Of a stretch of DNA of 27,106 bases, positions 6,232 through 13,110 are shown in pieces. Both the position numbers and the translations under genes were made by a program. The notes beneath the pieces were generated by a model. That model searched no databases, was not told the DNA's origin, and saw only the letters and a program-made list of their open reading frames with translations. Location of the stretch: contig CAYRIH010000008.1 of assembly GCA_964424375.1 (NCBI GenBank), positions 1 to 27,106 on the forward strand. Reading direction: 5' to 3'. The DNA is from CAYRIH01 sp964424375. Lineage in GTDB: Bacteria; Patescibacteriota; Kazan-3B-28; UBA10110. Within the stretch, counting starts at the first letter, position 1, and each line of letters opens with the position of its first letter.

Positions 6232-7803
6232 ATGAAAGCGAGATATATAGTAATTCCAGTTAGTTTAATAGTTTTGGTGGCAGCCACAGTTTTTTTCTGG
6301 ACTCAGGCTTCTAATCAACAAATTCAATATGATCTTTTTGAAGTGCGTCGAGGAACGGTAGCTAAAACTATTTCTGTATCAGGATCAATTACCAGCCGTC
6401 AGAAGTTAGAGTTAGGCTTCTTGTCACCTGGAATTGTTGAAGAAGTTTATGTATCGGTTGGCGACAGAGTAGAAGCAGGAGATATTTTAATAGCTTTAGA
6501 TAGCACTCTGCTTAGACAGCAGTCAGCTTCTGCGGCGGCTAATGTATCGGTTGCTCGGGCCATGTTAAATAAACTTCAAAATAGTCTTAGAGGGGTTGAT
6601 AGAAATGTATTAAGTCAAACTTTTAACCAAGCCAAAATAGCATTAGATGTGGCTCAAAGTAATTTATGGGATGCTCAACAATCTAAAGATATAGACATAA
6701 ACAGCGCCATAACTGCTCTTAATGGTGCGCAAACTGCTTACAATAATACTGTTAATGCTTACAATGCTGCTCAATTGTCTATATCCCAATCGGCTGAGGT
6801 AGCTAGAGTGGCATTAATCAATATTGAAACCGCTCTGTCTTCGGCTCAGGCAAATTATAATTTGATGATTAATTTGTATAATACTGGTCAGGCTACAATG
6901 TTTGAGCTTCAACAAGCTCAATTAGCCTTAAGTAATGCTAATGCAGCTTACCAAAGTGCTAAAGCTGGTTATGACGCGACTTTGTATCAAGTTAGTGTTG
7001 AAAAGATGGCTCTCCAATCTAACTTAGATGCTGTTTATTCTCAATTAAAAATGGCCCACAATACTTATGATGCAGCTTTGATGGGCAGTGATGTCAAAAT
7101 TAATTCAGCTCGAAATGCTTTGAGTTCTACTCAATCTGCTTACGAGTTAGCTCTGGCGCGATATAATCAGGCTGTTTCACCAGCTCATAGCGCCGATATT
7201 GATTCAGCCAGTGCCCAGATTAAATCTAGCCAAGCAGTTTTGGGTACTATTCAGGCTCAGATTTCTCAGAGTCGTATCAAAGCTCCTGTAGATGGAATGA
7301 TTACAGCTGTTAATTTGCATGCAGGGGAGTTAAGCGGTTTGGCTGGTCCAGTTATAGTTTTAGAAACGATAAATGATTTGTTGATTGAAGCTAATATCTC
7401 TGAATTTGATATCGAACAAGTAAAAATTGGACAAGATGTTCAAATACAATTTGATGCCATTGATAATTTGATTACTAGAGGCGAAATAGTTAGCATAGAT
7501 CCCGCAGCTACAGTCATACTAGGAATTATTAATTACAAAATTACAATTGCGCTAGAAAATAATTTAGATATTCTGCGACCATCAATGACAGCAGATTTAG
7601 ATATTTTAACTCAGAAGAAAGAAGATGTAATCTTTGTACCTCGTAAAGTTTTATCAAAACAAGACAATAAATATACTGTTGATATTTTAACTTCGGATGG
7701 CAAACAAGAAATTGTAGTAGAAGTTGGTTTAATAGGCGATAGTGAAGTTGAAATTATTTCTGGACTTAAAGAGAATGATCAAATAATTTTGGCGGAGTTG
7801 TAA
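6232..7803 (+). CDS. Membrane fusion protein (MacA/HlyD-like) of an ABC exporter
   Basis: A 523-residue periplasmic-adaptor-type protein. One N-terminal membrane span (about residues 5-24) is followed by the first half of a lipoyl-like domain (GFLSPGIVEEVYVSVGDRVE, near 62-92), a very long alanine/glutamine/asparagine-rich coiled-coil hairpin (about 95-345), the second lipoyl half (SRIKAPVDGMITAVNLHAGE) and beta-barrel and membrane-proximal domains. MacA proteins are usually nearer 370 residues, so the hairpin is unusually long. In diderm bacteria this part reaches TolC. In a presumed CPR cell the partner is unknown and the hairpin may instead span the wall layer. It is the first gene of a three-gene cassette with the ATPase and permease that follow immediately. 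Confidence 0.9.
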   Translation: MKARYIVIPVSLIVLVAATVFFWTQASNQQIQYDLFEVRRGTVAKTISVSGSITSRQKLELGFLSPGIVEEVYVSVGDRVEAGDILIALDSTLLRQQSASAAANVSVARAMLNKLQNSLRGVDRNVLSQTFNQAKIALDVAQSNLWDAQQSKDIDINSAITALNGAQTAYNNTVNAYNAAQLSISQSAEVARVALINIETALSSAQANYNLMINLYNTGQATMFELQQAQLALSNANAAYQSAKAGYDATLYQVSVEKMALQSNLDAVYSQLKMAHNTYDAALMGSDVKINSARNALSSTQSAYELALARYNQAVSPAHSADIDSASAQIKSSQAVLGTIQAQISQSRIKAPVDGMITAVNLHAGELSGLAGPVIVLETINDLLIEANISEFDIEQVKIGQDVQIQFDAIDNLITRGEIVSIDPAATVILGIINYKITIALENNLDILRPSMTADLDILTQKKEDVIFVPRKVLSKQDNKYTVDILTSDGKQEIVVEVGLIGDSEVEIISGLKENDQIILAEL

Positions 7804-7806
7804 TTG

Positions 7807-8511
7807 ATGAATCAGCCACAAATTCAAATAAAAGGCCTATCCAAAAGATATGGTCAGGGCTCTTACGAAACATGGGCTTTGTCTGATCTCAATTTAGATA
7901 TTAATTCAGGAGACTTTTTGGCTATCATGGGTTCTTCAGGGTCTGGCAAATCTACTTTAATGCATATTCTAGGACTTTTAGATAAGCCAACTTCCGGCCA
8001 ATATATATTAGAAGGTAAGAGAACAGATCATCTAACAGAGAATCAACTGGCTTATTTACGTAATCAGAAAATGGGGTTTGTGTTTCAGTCATTTAATTTA
8101 TTGCCACGAACTTCAGTTTTAGAAAATGTTCAACTACCTTTGTTATATAGAGATATGTCCAATAACCAAAGACGCAAGTTAGCTATGGATGCCTTAGAAA
8201 AAGTAGATTTGTTGCCTAAAGTGGGCAGTGCGCCTAATCAACTTTCTGGTGGTGAACAGCAAAGAGTAGCTATAGCCAGAGCTTTAGCTCCAAACCCTCA
8301 AATTATTTTTGCTGATGAACCTACTGGAAATTTGGATACTAAAAATAGTTTAGAAATTATGAACATTCTAACTAAATTAAACAAAGCTGGCAAAACAATT
8401 ATTTTAGTTACCCACGAAGAAGAGATAGCCAAATTTGCTAATCGAGTTATTCGATTAAGAGATGGCAAATTAGAAAGCGATGTTGTTAGCCATAAACAAT
8501 TAATAGTATAG
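7807..8511 (+). CDS. ABC transporter ATP-binding protein (MacB/LolD type)
   Basis: A 234-residue nucleotide-binding subunit with Walker A GSSGSGKST (about 42-50), Q-loop FVFQSFNLLPRTSV, signature LSGGEQQRVAIARAL, Walker B IIFADEPTGNLD and H-loop VTHEEE. The sequence belongs to the MacB/LolD/FtsE-like group, whose partner permeases have an FtsX-type topology. It powers conformational change in the permease encoded directly downstream, rather than classical substrate translocation through the membrane. The ATG at 7807 lies 3 bases after the stop of the membrane fusion gene; an in-frame TTG at 7804 is less likely. Its stop is followed 2 bases later by the permease start, so all three genes form one transcript. 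Confidence 0.95.
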   Translation: MNQPQIQIKGLSKRYGQGSYETWALSDLNLDINSGDFLAIMGSSGSGKSTLMHILGLLDKPTSGQYILEGKRTDHLTENQLAYLRNQKMGFVFQSFNLLPRTSVLENVQLPLLYRDMSNNQRRKLAMDALEKVDLLPKVGSAPNQLSGGEQQRVAIARALAPNPQIIFADEPTGNLDTKNSLEIMNILTKLNKAGKTIILVTHEEEIAKFANRVIRLRDGKLESDVVSHKQLIV

Positions 8512-8513
8512 AT

Positions 8514-9752
8514 GTGAATTATCTAATCAATATCAAGATGGCTCTTACGGCTTTATGGGTTAACAAAGTTCGTTCTATGTTAACTTTATTAGGCATAGTT
8601 ATTGGAATTTCTTCAATGGTAATTATCGTAGCTTCTGGAGAAGGAGTTCAGCAATTTATTTTAAACGAGATTCAGAGCTTTGGAACTAATATAATGAGTA
8701 TTACTCCAGGTGGATCAGAAGGTGAGGAAATGGGTCCCCCAGCCGCCATAATGGGTGTTACGATAACTACACTCACCTTAGATGACGCTTATGCTTTGGC
8801 TGACAAGCGTAATGTTCCGGATGTAGTAGAAGTAGGGGCATTTTCTGCTGGTGGTCAGGCAGTTATTAAAGGTATTGATGGAGATATTTTTACAACTATT
8901 TATGGGGTAACACCTAATTATTTTGATATATCTAATTTGGAATTTGAATCTGGTTTGGCGTTTGATGATGATGATGTTGCAACTATGTCAAAAGTAGTAG
9001 TTATAGGGCATGGTTTGAAAGAAGATGTGTTTGGGTTTGATGATGCCGTTGGTAAAAAAATTAAGATTAACAATTATCGTTATAAAGTAGCAGGGGTGTT
9101 AGATGAAAGTGGAGGTTTTACTTTAGGCATAGATATGAGCAAGTGGGCATATGTGCCTGTGACTGTAGCTCAGAAATTAATATTAGGTGTAGATTACCTA
9201 ATGGAAATAATGGTTAAGGTTACTGATGAAAGTAGAGTAGAGGCAGCTAGATTAGATGTCCAGGAACTACTGCGAGATCGACATAATATTACTAATCCAG
9301 ATAATGATGATTTTACTGTTCGAACTATTAAAGATGCGCTAGATATGATTCGGATGATTACTGGAGCCTTAACTATGTTTTTGGCTGCTATTGCAGCGAT
9401 ATCTCTGTTAGTTGGTGGTATTGGAATTATGAATATTATGCTGGTATCGGTTACAGAACGGACTAGAGAGATTGGCTTAAGGAAAGCCTTGGGAGCTAAA
9501 AGACGAGATATATTATGGCAATTCTTATTAGAGTCAATTTTATTAACTAGCGTAGGTGGAATTATAGGTTTTATAATTGGTATTGGCGGAGCCTTAATCG
9601 TATCACTAGTTGGCGGTTGGAGTTTTCATATTAGTTTATTAGCTATTGCCCTGCCATTAGTAATGACAGTATTATTTGGAGTTGTTTTTGGGATGTATCC
9701 TGCTATCCAAGCCTCAAAATTGGATCCCATAGTAGCACTTAGGTATGAATAA
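8514..9752 (+). CDS. ABC transporter permease (MacB-like, FtsX domain)
   Basis: 412 residues in the MacB permease layout. An N-terminal amphipathic helix and first membrane span (VRSMLTLLGIVIGISSMVI) are followed by a large extracytoplasmic MacB_PCD-like domain (about 45-280), then three C-terminal spans with the FtsX signature GIMNIMLVSVTERTREIGLR and the KALGAKRRDI coupling segment. The C-terminus PAIQASKLDPIVALRYE is typical of the family. The ATPase domain is a separate protein here, as in Gram-positive MacB-like systems. The start is a GTG at 8514; an ATG two bases upstream would run straight into TGA. Probable cargo includes peptides, lipoproteins or antibiotics, but the sequence cannot decide. 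It needs the upstream ATPase and membrane fusion protein. Confidence 0.93.
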   Translation: MNYLINIKMALTALWVNKVRSMLTLLGIVIGISSMVIIVASGEGVQQFILNEIQSFGTNIMSITPGGSEGEEMGPPAAIMGVTITTLTLDDAYALADKRNVPDVVEVGAFSAGGQAVIKGIDGDIFTTIYGVTPNYFDISNLEFESGLAFDDDDVATMSKVVVIGHGLKEDVFGFDDAVGKKIKINNYRYKVAGVLDESGGFTLGIDMSKWAYVPVTVAQKLILGVDYLMEIMVKVTDESRVEAARLDVQELLRDRHNITNPDNDDFTVRTIKDALDMIRMITGALTMFLAAIAAISLLVGGIGIMNIMLVSVTERTREIGLRKALGAKRRDILWQFLLESILLTSVGGIIGFIIGIGGALIVSLVGGWSFHISLLAIALPLVMTVLFGVVFGMYPAIQASKLDPIVALRYE

Positions 9753-9799
9753 TTTTAATTAAATAGCTATACTTTACTTTTAATTACCTCCAAGTTAGT

Positions 9800-9831
9800 A
9801 TGGGTGCGTAACTTTTTACTACGCGTCCCAT
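9800..9831. other. Stem-loop between the permease gene and secG
   Basis: ATGGG-T-GCGTA (9800-9810) pairs with TACGC-GT-CCCAT (9820-9831) around a T-rich 9-base loop, giving two 5-bp helices with a small internal loop. No T-run follows on the plus strand, so it is a weak terminator candidate. It could instead be a processing or stability element in the secG leader. Confidence 0.4.
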
Positions 9832-9847
9832 TATAGATAATCTAATT

Positions 9848-10072
9848 ATGATGAATTTAAATAATATATTAATTATTATTCAAGTAGTTGTAGCGATTTT
9901 ACTAGTGGTTAGCATTCTCGTCCAATCTAGGGGGACATCTTTGGGGGAGGCTTTTGGTGGTAGCAGTACATTTCATGGAACGCGGCGGGGGAGTGAAAAA
10001 TATTTATTTATAATCACTGTCAGTTTAGCAATATTATTTGTTTTTTTGGCTTTAGTCAGCTTATTTATTTAA
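9848..10072 (+). CDS. secG: Preprotein translocase subunit SecG
   Basis: A 74-residue protein with two membrane spans (about 7-26 and 53-72). They are joined by the cytoplasmic loop ILVQSRGTSLGEAFGGSS, the SecG hallmark with conserved LVQ and GxxFGG-like residues. SecG assists SecYE in Sec-dependent export by lowering the energy needed for SecA cycling. The start is ATG 9848 or the adjacent ATG. The downstream neighbour is an anchored solute-binding protein about 100 bases away. The 10073-10177 spacer shows no clear terminator, only a strong Shine-Dalgarno sequence near its end. Confidence 0.95.
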   Translation: MMNLNNILIIIQVVVAILLVVSILVQSRGTSLGEAFGGSSTFHGTRRGSEKYLFIITVSLAILFVFLALVSLFI

Positions 10073-10130
10073 TTCGATTTGGAAATGATATTTAAGCCAC
10101 TAAGCATGATTTGTCGTTTCATTTAAAGCA

Positions 10131-10144
10131 GGGAGGTTAATATT
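10131..10144 (+). promoter_or_regulatory. Strong ribosome-binding site placed for a possible ATT start
   Basis: GGGAGG at 10131-10136 is followed after 5 bases by ATT at 10142, in frame with the solute-binding protein. The first conventional start (TTG 10178) is over 40 bases from this site, too far for it to serve. No in-frame ATG, GTG or TTG lies between them, and an in-frame TAA is at 10124. Confidence 0.5.
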
Positions 10145-10177
10145 TTTCGTGTTTATAAACGTCTTGGCCCAGACAAG

Positions 10178-10864
10178 TTGAAAGGAACTCATGGGGCTCT
10201 GAAAATTTTAACTCGAGTTCAATTTTTTAATTCTCGGCTTAAAGGTTTTGCTAGGCAATTTACTGGTCGTTTTTCTAGATTAGAAAAAATAGTTATTGTT
10301 TTTTTATTATTAATTATCGTTGTGGCATTGAGTTGGCGGTTAATATCTAGTGAGGATAAAACTGTTTTTCAGCCAATTCAGGGCGGTAGTGTTATTGAAG
10401 GTGTGGTGGGATATCCACAGATTATCAATCCTCTTTATTCACAGGCTAGTTCTATTGATCAAGATATTGTTAAATTAGTCTTTTCTGGCTTGGTTAAAAT
10501 GGGTCGCGGGCGGGAATTCGTACCAGACTTAGCTGTCTCTTGGAGTGTTTTGAATCAAGGCAAGACTTATATTTTTAATCTTCGAGATGATGTAGTTTGG
10601 CATGATGGTCAGTCATTTAATGCAGATGATGTAGTCTTCACTATTAGAGTCATCCAAAGCGATAGTTACCAGGGGGTACTCAAAGAAAATTGGTCTAATA
10701 TAGAGGCAACTGCTCTCAATTCGAATACAGTTCAGTTTACTCTACCCAATCCCTCTACTTTTTTCCTCTCCCAAGCCACTATAGGTTTATTGCCAGCTCA
10801 CCTATTTGCTCATTTACCAGTAGTTAATATTGGTGACCCAAGTCATAACTATAAGCCAATTGGG
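10178..10864 (+). CDS. Solute-binding protein family 5 (OppA-like), N-terminal part before gap
   Basis: This is the first half of a membrane-anchored extracellular solute-binding protein of the SBP_bac_5 (peptide/nickel) family. From the TTG at 10178 there is a basic cytoplasmic segment (1-37), a strong membrane span (38-54) and the start of the binding lobe with NPLYSQASSIDQDIVKLVFS and the family signature LRDDVVWHDGQSFNADDVVF. It stops at KPIG, where the family normally continues GxGPY, because a 10-N gap begins at 10865. The anchor has no lipobox, so the protein is held by an uncleaved span rather than as a lipoprotein. The true start may be the ATT at 10142, which would add 12 residues. 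No permease or ATPase of an oligopeptide transporter is adjacent. The stop at 10916 after the gap is probably an artefact. Confidence 0.88.
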
Positions 10865-10874
10865 NNNNNNNNNN
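10865..10874. other. Assembly gap (10 N)
   Basis: Ten undetermined bases interrupt the solute-binding protein gene. Ten is probably a placeholder of unknown true size. The 50 bases to its right carry in-frame TGA and TAA codons, while coding agreement with the family resumes at about 10925, so the gap edge itself is probably faulty. Confidence 0.95.
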
Positions 10875-10945
10875 GTTTTGGATATCCATGTAATAACTCT
10901 CAGCAATTGTGTTATTGATCATAAACAATTGTTTCAATTGCTAAT

Positions 10946-12022
10946 TTGAGAGATTCAGTTACTTTGACAATGAATAATGATTATTATGATCAGATTCCAT
11001 TTGTTGAAAAAATTGTTTTTTATTTTTATGATAATGAGAAATCATTACTCAATGCCTTAAGAAATGGAACTGTAACTAGCGGAGGTTTTACTTTCTTGAA
11101 TGAAAGTTTGGAGGCAGATTTAACTAACATTAATACTTATATCTATCAATTACCTCAATATAAAGCCGTATTTATTAATCAGTTAGGTGGTAATCAAGCC
11201 TTGGCTGATAAATCAGTTCGTCAAGCACTAGCTTTAGCGACCAATAAATCAAGGATTATTCGTGATGTTGCTGATGGCAACGCCTCTTTAGTAGATAGTC
11301 CAATTCTTCCAGGTTTTTGGGGACATTTACCTGACATTCAGGTGTATCCTTTCGATTTTATAGCGGCTAGAGATGCTTTGCATCGGGGTGGGTGGAAAGA
11401 TGCAGATGGTGATGGCTTTTTGGAAAAAGGAGATATCAAACTATCGTTTACTCTTAGTTTTAAGGAAGATTTGACCAATAATGCGATTGCTGGGATTTTA
11501 GCTTCAGATTGGGAGGCTATTGGTATTCAAGTTTTACTTAACCCTGTGCCACCCATAGATTTATTTGATCTGATTATTCGGCCCAGAAATTATGATATGC
11601 TTATTTTTGGCCAGAATTTAGGTTCTGATTCTGACCCGTATGTTTATTGGCATAGCAGTCAAACCAATGATCCAGGATTGGCGCTTTCTATAATGTATGA
11701 TAAGGATATAGATAACAATTTAGAGCTGGCTAGGTTATCATCTAATTTAAATCGGGCAATTGACTATTATCATCGCTTTCAAAGAGCATTTGCCCAAGAA
11801 TTGCCTGCCATTCTTTTATATCAGCCAAATTTTGTTTATCTTGTAGATAGTAAGGTAAAAGGGGTAACAGATGAAATTAATTTTGGAAGCATAAGCGACA
11901 GATTTATTAACATAGGGGAGTGGTATATAAAGTATCAGAGAACTAGTCAGCAAGCAGAGGAAGGAGATGGGGAAGAAGCTATTGCAGATGAGGCAGAAAA
12001 GGAGATGGACAAATCAGAATAA
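10946..12022 (+). CDS. Solute-binding protein family 5, C-terminal part after gap
   Basis: This is the remaining 358 residues of the same SBP_bac_5 protein, in the same frame as the part before the gap. Family-like coding already begins near 10925 (TIVSIANL), so the TTG at 10946 is only the first start-like codon after spurious stops. Recognisable family segments are LTMNNDYYDQIPFVEKIVF, SVRQALALATNKSRII, the lobe-closing ARDALHRGGWKDADGDGFLE and PAILLYQPNFVYLV near the end. The protein ends in an acidic tail (EEGDGEEAIADEAEKEMDKSE). It is predicted to bind oligopeptides or similar ligands outside the cell. The tRNA cluster begins 27 bases downstream. Confidence 0.88.
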   Translation: MRDSVTLTMNNDYYDQIPFVEKIVFYFYDNEKSLLNALRNGTVTSGGFTFLNESLEADLTNINTYIYQLPQYKAVFINQLGGNQALADKSVRQALALATNKSRIIRDVADGNASLVDSPILPGFWGHLPDIQVYPFDFIAARDALHRGGWKDADGDGFLEKGDIKLSFTLSFKEDLTNNAIAGILASDWEAIGIQVLLNPVPPIDLFDLIIRPRNYDMLIFGQNLGSDSDPYVYWHSSQTNDPGLALSIMYDKDIDNNLELARLSSNLNRAIDYYHRFQRAFAQELPAILLYQPNFVYLVDSKVKGVTDEINFGSISDRFINIGEWYIKYQRTSQQAEEGDGEEAIADEAEKEMDKSE

Positions 12023-12031
12023 TAGCTTTAA

Positions 12032-12037
12032 TATAAT
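12032..12037 (+). promoter_or_regulatory. Candidate -10 element of the tRNA cluster
   Basis: A perfect TATAAT lies 12 bases before the first tRNA, so transcription would start near 12044. No convincing -35 is at the right distance (TGGACA at 12006-12011 is 20 bases away), so the call is tentative. Confidence 0.35.
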
Positions 12038-12049
12038 TAACAATTAATA

Positions 12050-12136
12050 GGGCGGGTGGCGGAACTGGTAGACGCGCATGGTTAAGGGCCATGTAGGGTA
12101 ACACCTGTGGAGGTTCGAGTCCTCTCTCGCCCACCA
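12050..12136 (+). tRNA. trnL: tRNA-Leu with anticodon AAG
   Basis: An 87-base class II tRNA with encoded CCA. The acceptor GGGCGGG pairs with CTCGCCC (one G-U), and the discriminator is A. The anticodon stem CATGG (12077-12081) pairs with CCATG, enclosing the loop TTAAGGG, so the anticodon at 12084-12086 is AAG. A variable arm and a normal T loop (TTCGAGT) follow. It reads CUU and, if A34 becomes inosine, CUC/CUA. Bacteria normally use GAG for this box, so the A at position 34 is unusual. Confidence 0.93.
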
Positions 12137-12152
12137 CAGTTGAAAATTTATA

Positions 12153-12229
12153 GGGCAATTAGCTCAGTTGGTCAGAGCATCCGGCTTACATCCGGGAGGT
12201 CAGAGGTTCGAATCCTCTATTGCCCACCA
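12153..12229 (+). tRNA. trnV: tRNA-Val with anticodon TAC
   Basis: A 77-base tRNA with acceptor GGGCAAT/ATTGCCC, discriminator A and encoded CCA. The anticodon loop CTTACAT gives TAC at 12187-12189, reading GUA and probably other GUN codons by wobble. The next tRNA begins at the very next base, so maturation needs one precise cut. Confidence 0.95.
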
Positions 12230-12318
12230 GGGCAGGTGGCGGAACTGGTATACGCGACGGACTTAAAATCCGTTGGAGGTAATACTCCTTGAGGGTTCGA
12301 GTCCCTCCCTGCCCACCA
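12230..12318 (+). tRNA. trnL: tRNA-Leu with anticodon TAA
   Basis: An 89-base class II tRNA with acceptor GGGCAGG/CCTGCCC, encoded CCA, a long variable arm and the T loop TTCGAGT. The anticodon stem ACGGA/TCCGT encloses CTTAAAA, giving TAA at 12264-12266 (reads UUA/UUG). It abuts tRNA-Val with no spacer. Confidence 0.95.
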
Positions 12319-12372
12319 TGTTTCTGCAGAATAATATAAAATATAGGGGGATATTTGATACTATAATATTGC

Positions 12373-12448
12373 GCCGCGATAGCTCAGTTGGTAGAGCGAG
12401 GGCTTGAAGAGCCCTGCGTCGGGGGTTCGAATCCCTCTCGCGGCACCA
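12373..12448 (+). tRNA. trnF: tRNA-Phe with anticodon GAA
   Basis: A 76-base tRNA with acceptor GCCGCGA/TCGCGGC, encoded CCA and anticodon loop TTGAAGA, giving GAA at 12406-12408. A TATAAT at 12362-12367 lies just upstream, but so close that transcription would begin at or after the mature 5' end. The gene is more likely part of the cluster transcript. Confidence 0.95.
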
Positions 12449-12449
12449 G

Positions 12450-12525
12450 GCGGCAGTAGTTCAGTTGGTAGAACATCTCCTTGCCAAGGAGAAGGTCGCC
12501 GGTTCGACCCCGGTCTGCCGCTCCA
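12450..12525 (+). tRNA. trnG: tRNA-Gly with anticodon GCC
   Basis: A 76-base tRNA with acceptor GCGGCAG/CTGCCGC, discriminator T and encoded CCA. The anticodon loop TTGCCAA gives GCC at 12483-12485. Only one base separates it from tRNA-Phe, and its CCA lies 14 bases before the ATG of the nucleotide kinase gene. Confidence 0.95.
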
Positions 12526-12539
12526 AACCAGTATAAATT

Positions 12540-13109
12540 ATGATAATAGGCATTACAGGAACAAATGGCTCTGGTAAGGATACGGTAGCTGATATTTTAA
12601 TCAAAAAATTAGGTTGGTCACATTTTTCTTTATCTGATGAATTAAGGGACATCTGTCAAGAAAGAAATATTGAATCAACCAGAGATAATCTAATTAAATT
12701 CGCCAGAGAAATTAGGAATGAAAGAGGTTTGGATTATCTGTCCCAGAGAGTTCTGAATAAAGTATCAGATAATTTTATCGTGACAAGTATCAGGAATCCA
12801 GCAGAGGTTGAACCATTTAAAAAATCAGCTAAATTTATATTAATAGCGGTTGATGCGCCAATTGAAGTAAGGTATCAGAGGGTGATTAGTGCTGGTAAGG
12901 GCAGATCTGGCCATAAGGTCGGGGAAGAAAGTATGAGTTTAGAAGAATTTAAGAATAAAGAACAGATTGAAATGCAGGGCACAGGGGCTGATCAGCAACT
13001 ACAGATTTTAATAGATATGGCAGATACAAAAATAGAAAATAATGGCACAATAGAAGAGTTGGAAAATAAAGTGGATGAATTGTTATTATCACTTAACTTA
13101 TTAGAATAA
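12540..13109 (+). CDS. P-loop nucleotide kinase (dephospho-CoA kinase/UPF0200-like)
   Basis: A 189-residue small P-loop kinase with Walker A GTNGSGKDT (residues 7-15), a SLSDELRD acceptor-side segment, the SIRNPAEVEPF motif near residue 80 (the 'D/S-x-R-x-x-x-E-V' pattern of these kinases) and a C-terminal region GTGADQQLQILIDMADTKIENNG. That C-terminal pattern recalls the archaeal UPF0200 group related to dephospho-CoA and deoxynucleotide kinases. It probably transfers phosphate from ATP to a nucleotide or nucleotide-like substrate. The adjacent dCMP deaminase, whose ATG lies 1 base after this stop, suggests a dNMP. The mRNA begins 14 bases after tRNA-Gly with no room for a normal promoter, so it is probably released by tRNA processing. 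Confidence 0.8.
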   Translation: MIIGITGTNGSGKDTVADILIKKLGWSHFSLSDELRDICQERNIESTRDNLIKFAREIRNERGLDYLSQRVLNKVSDNFIVTSIRNPAEVEPFKKSAKFILIAVDAPIEVRYQRVISAGKGRSGHKVGEESMSLEEFKNKEQIEMQGTGADQQLQILIDMADTKIENNGTIEELENKVDELLLSLNLLE

Positions 13110-13110
13110 T

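Noticed and set aside
10916..10924. In-frame TGA in the solute-binding gene as evidence for recoded UGA (code 25)
   Set aside because: A TAA follows two codons later, the site lies beside an N gap, and TGA serves as a normal stop at 4855-4857.
12107..12292. Plus-strand open frame running through tRNA-Leu(AAG), tRNA-Val and tRNA-Leu(TAA)
   Set aside because: A translation of tRNA sequence (SSVGQSIRLTSGRS-like), a common annotation error.
12362..12372. TATAAT just before tRNA-Phe as a dedicated promoter
   Set aside because: The predicted start falls at or inside the mature tRNA 5' end and no -35 is visible; co-transcription with the cluster is simpler.
12461..12652. Minus-strand open frame across tRNA-Gly and the kinase start, with a TGVEPATFSLARR-like peptide
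   Set aside because: This is the well-known spurious peptide produced by reading antisense through tRNA genes; it overlaps a solid tRNA and a real kinase gene.
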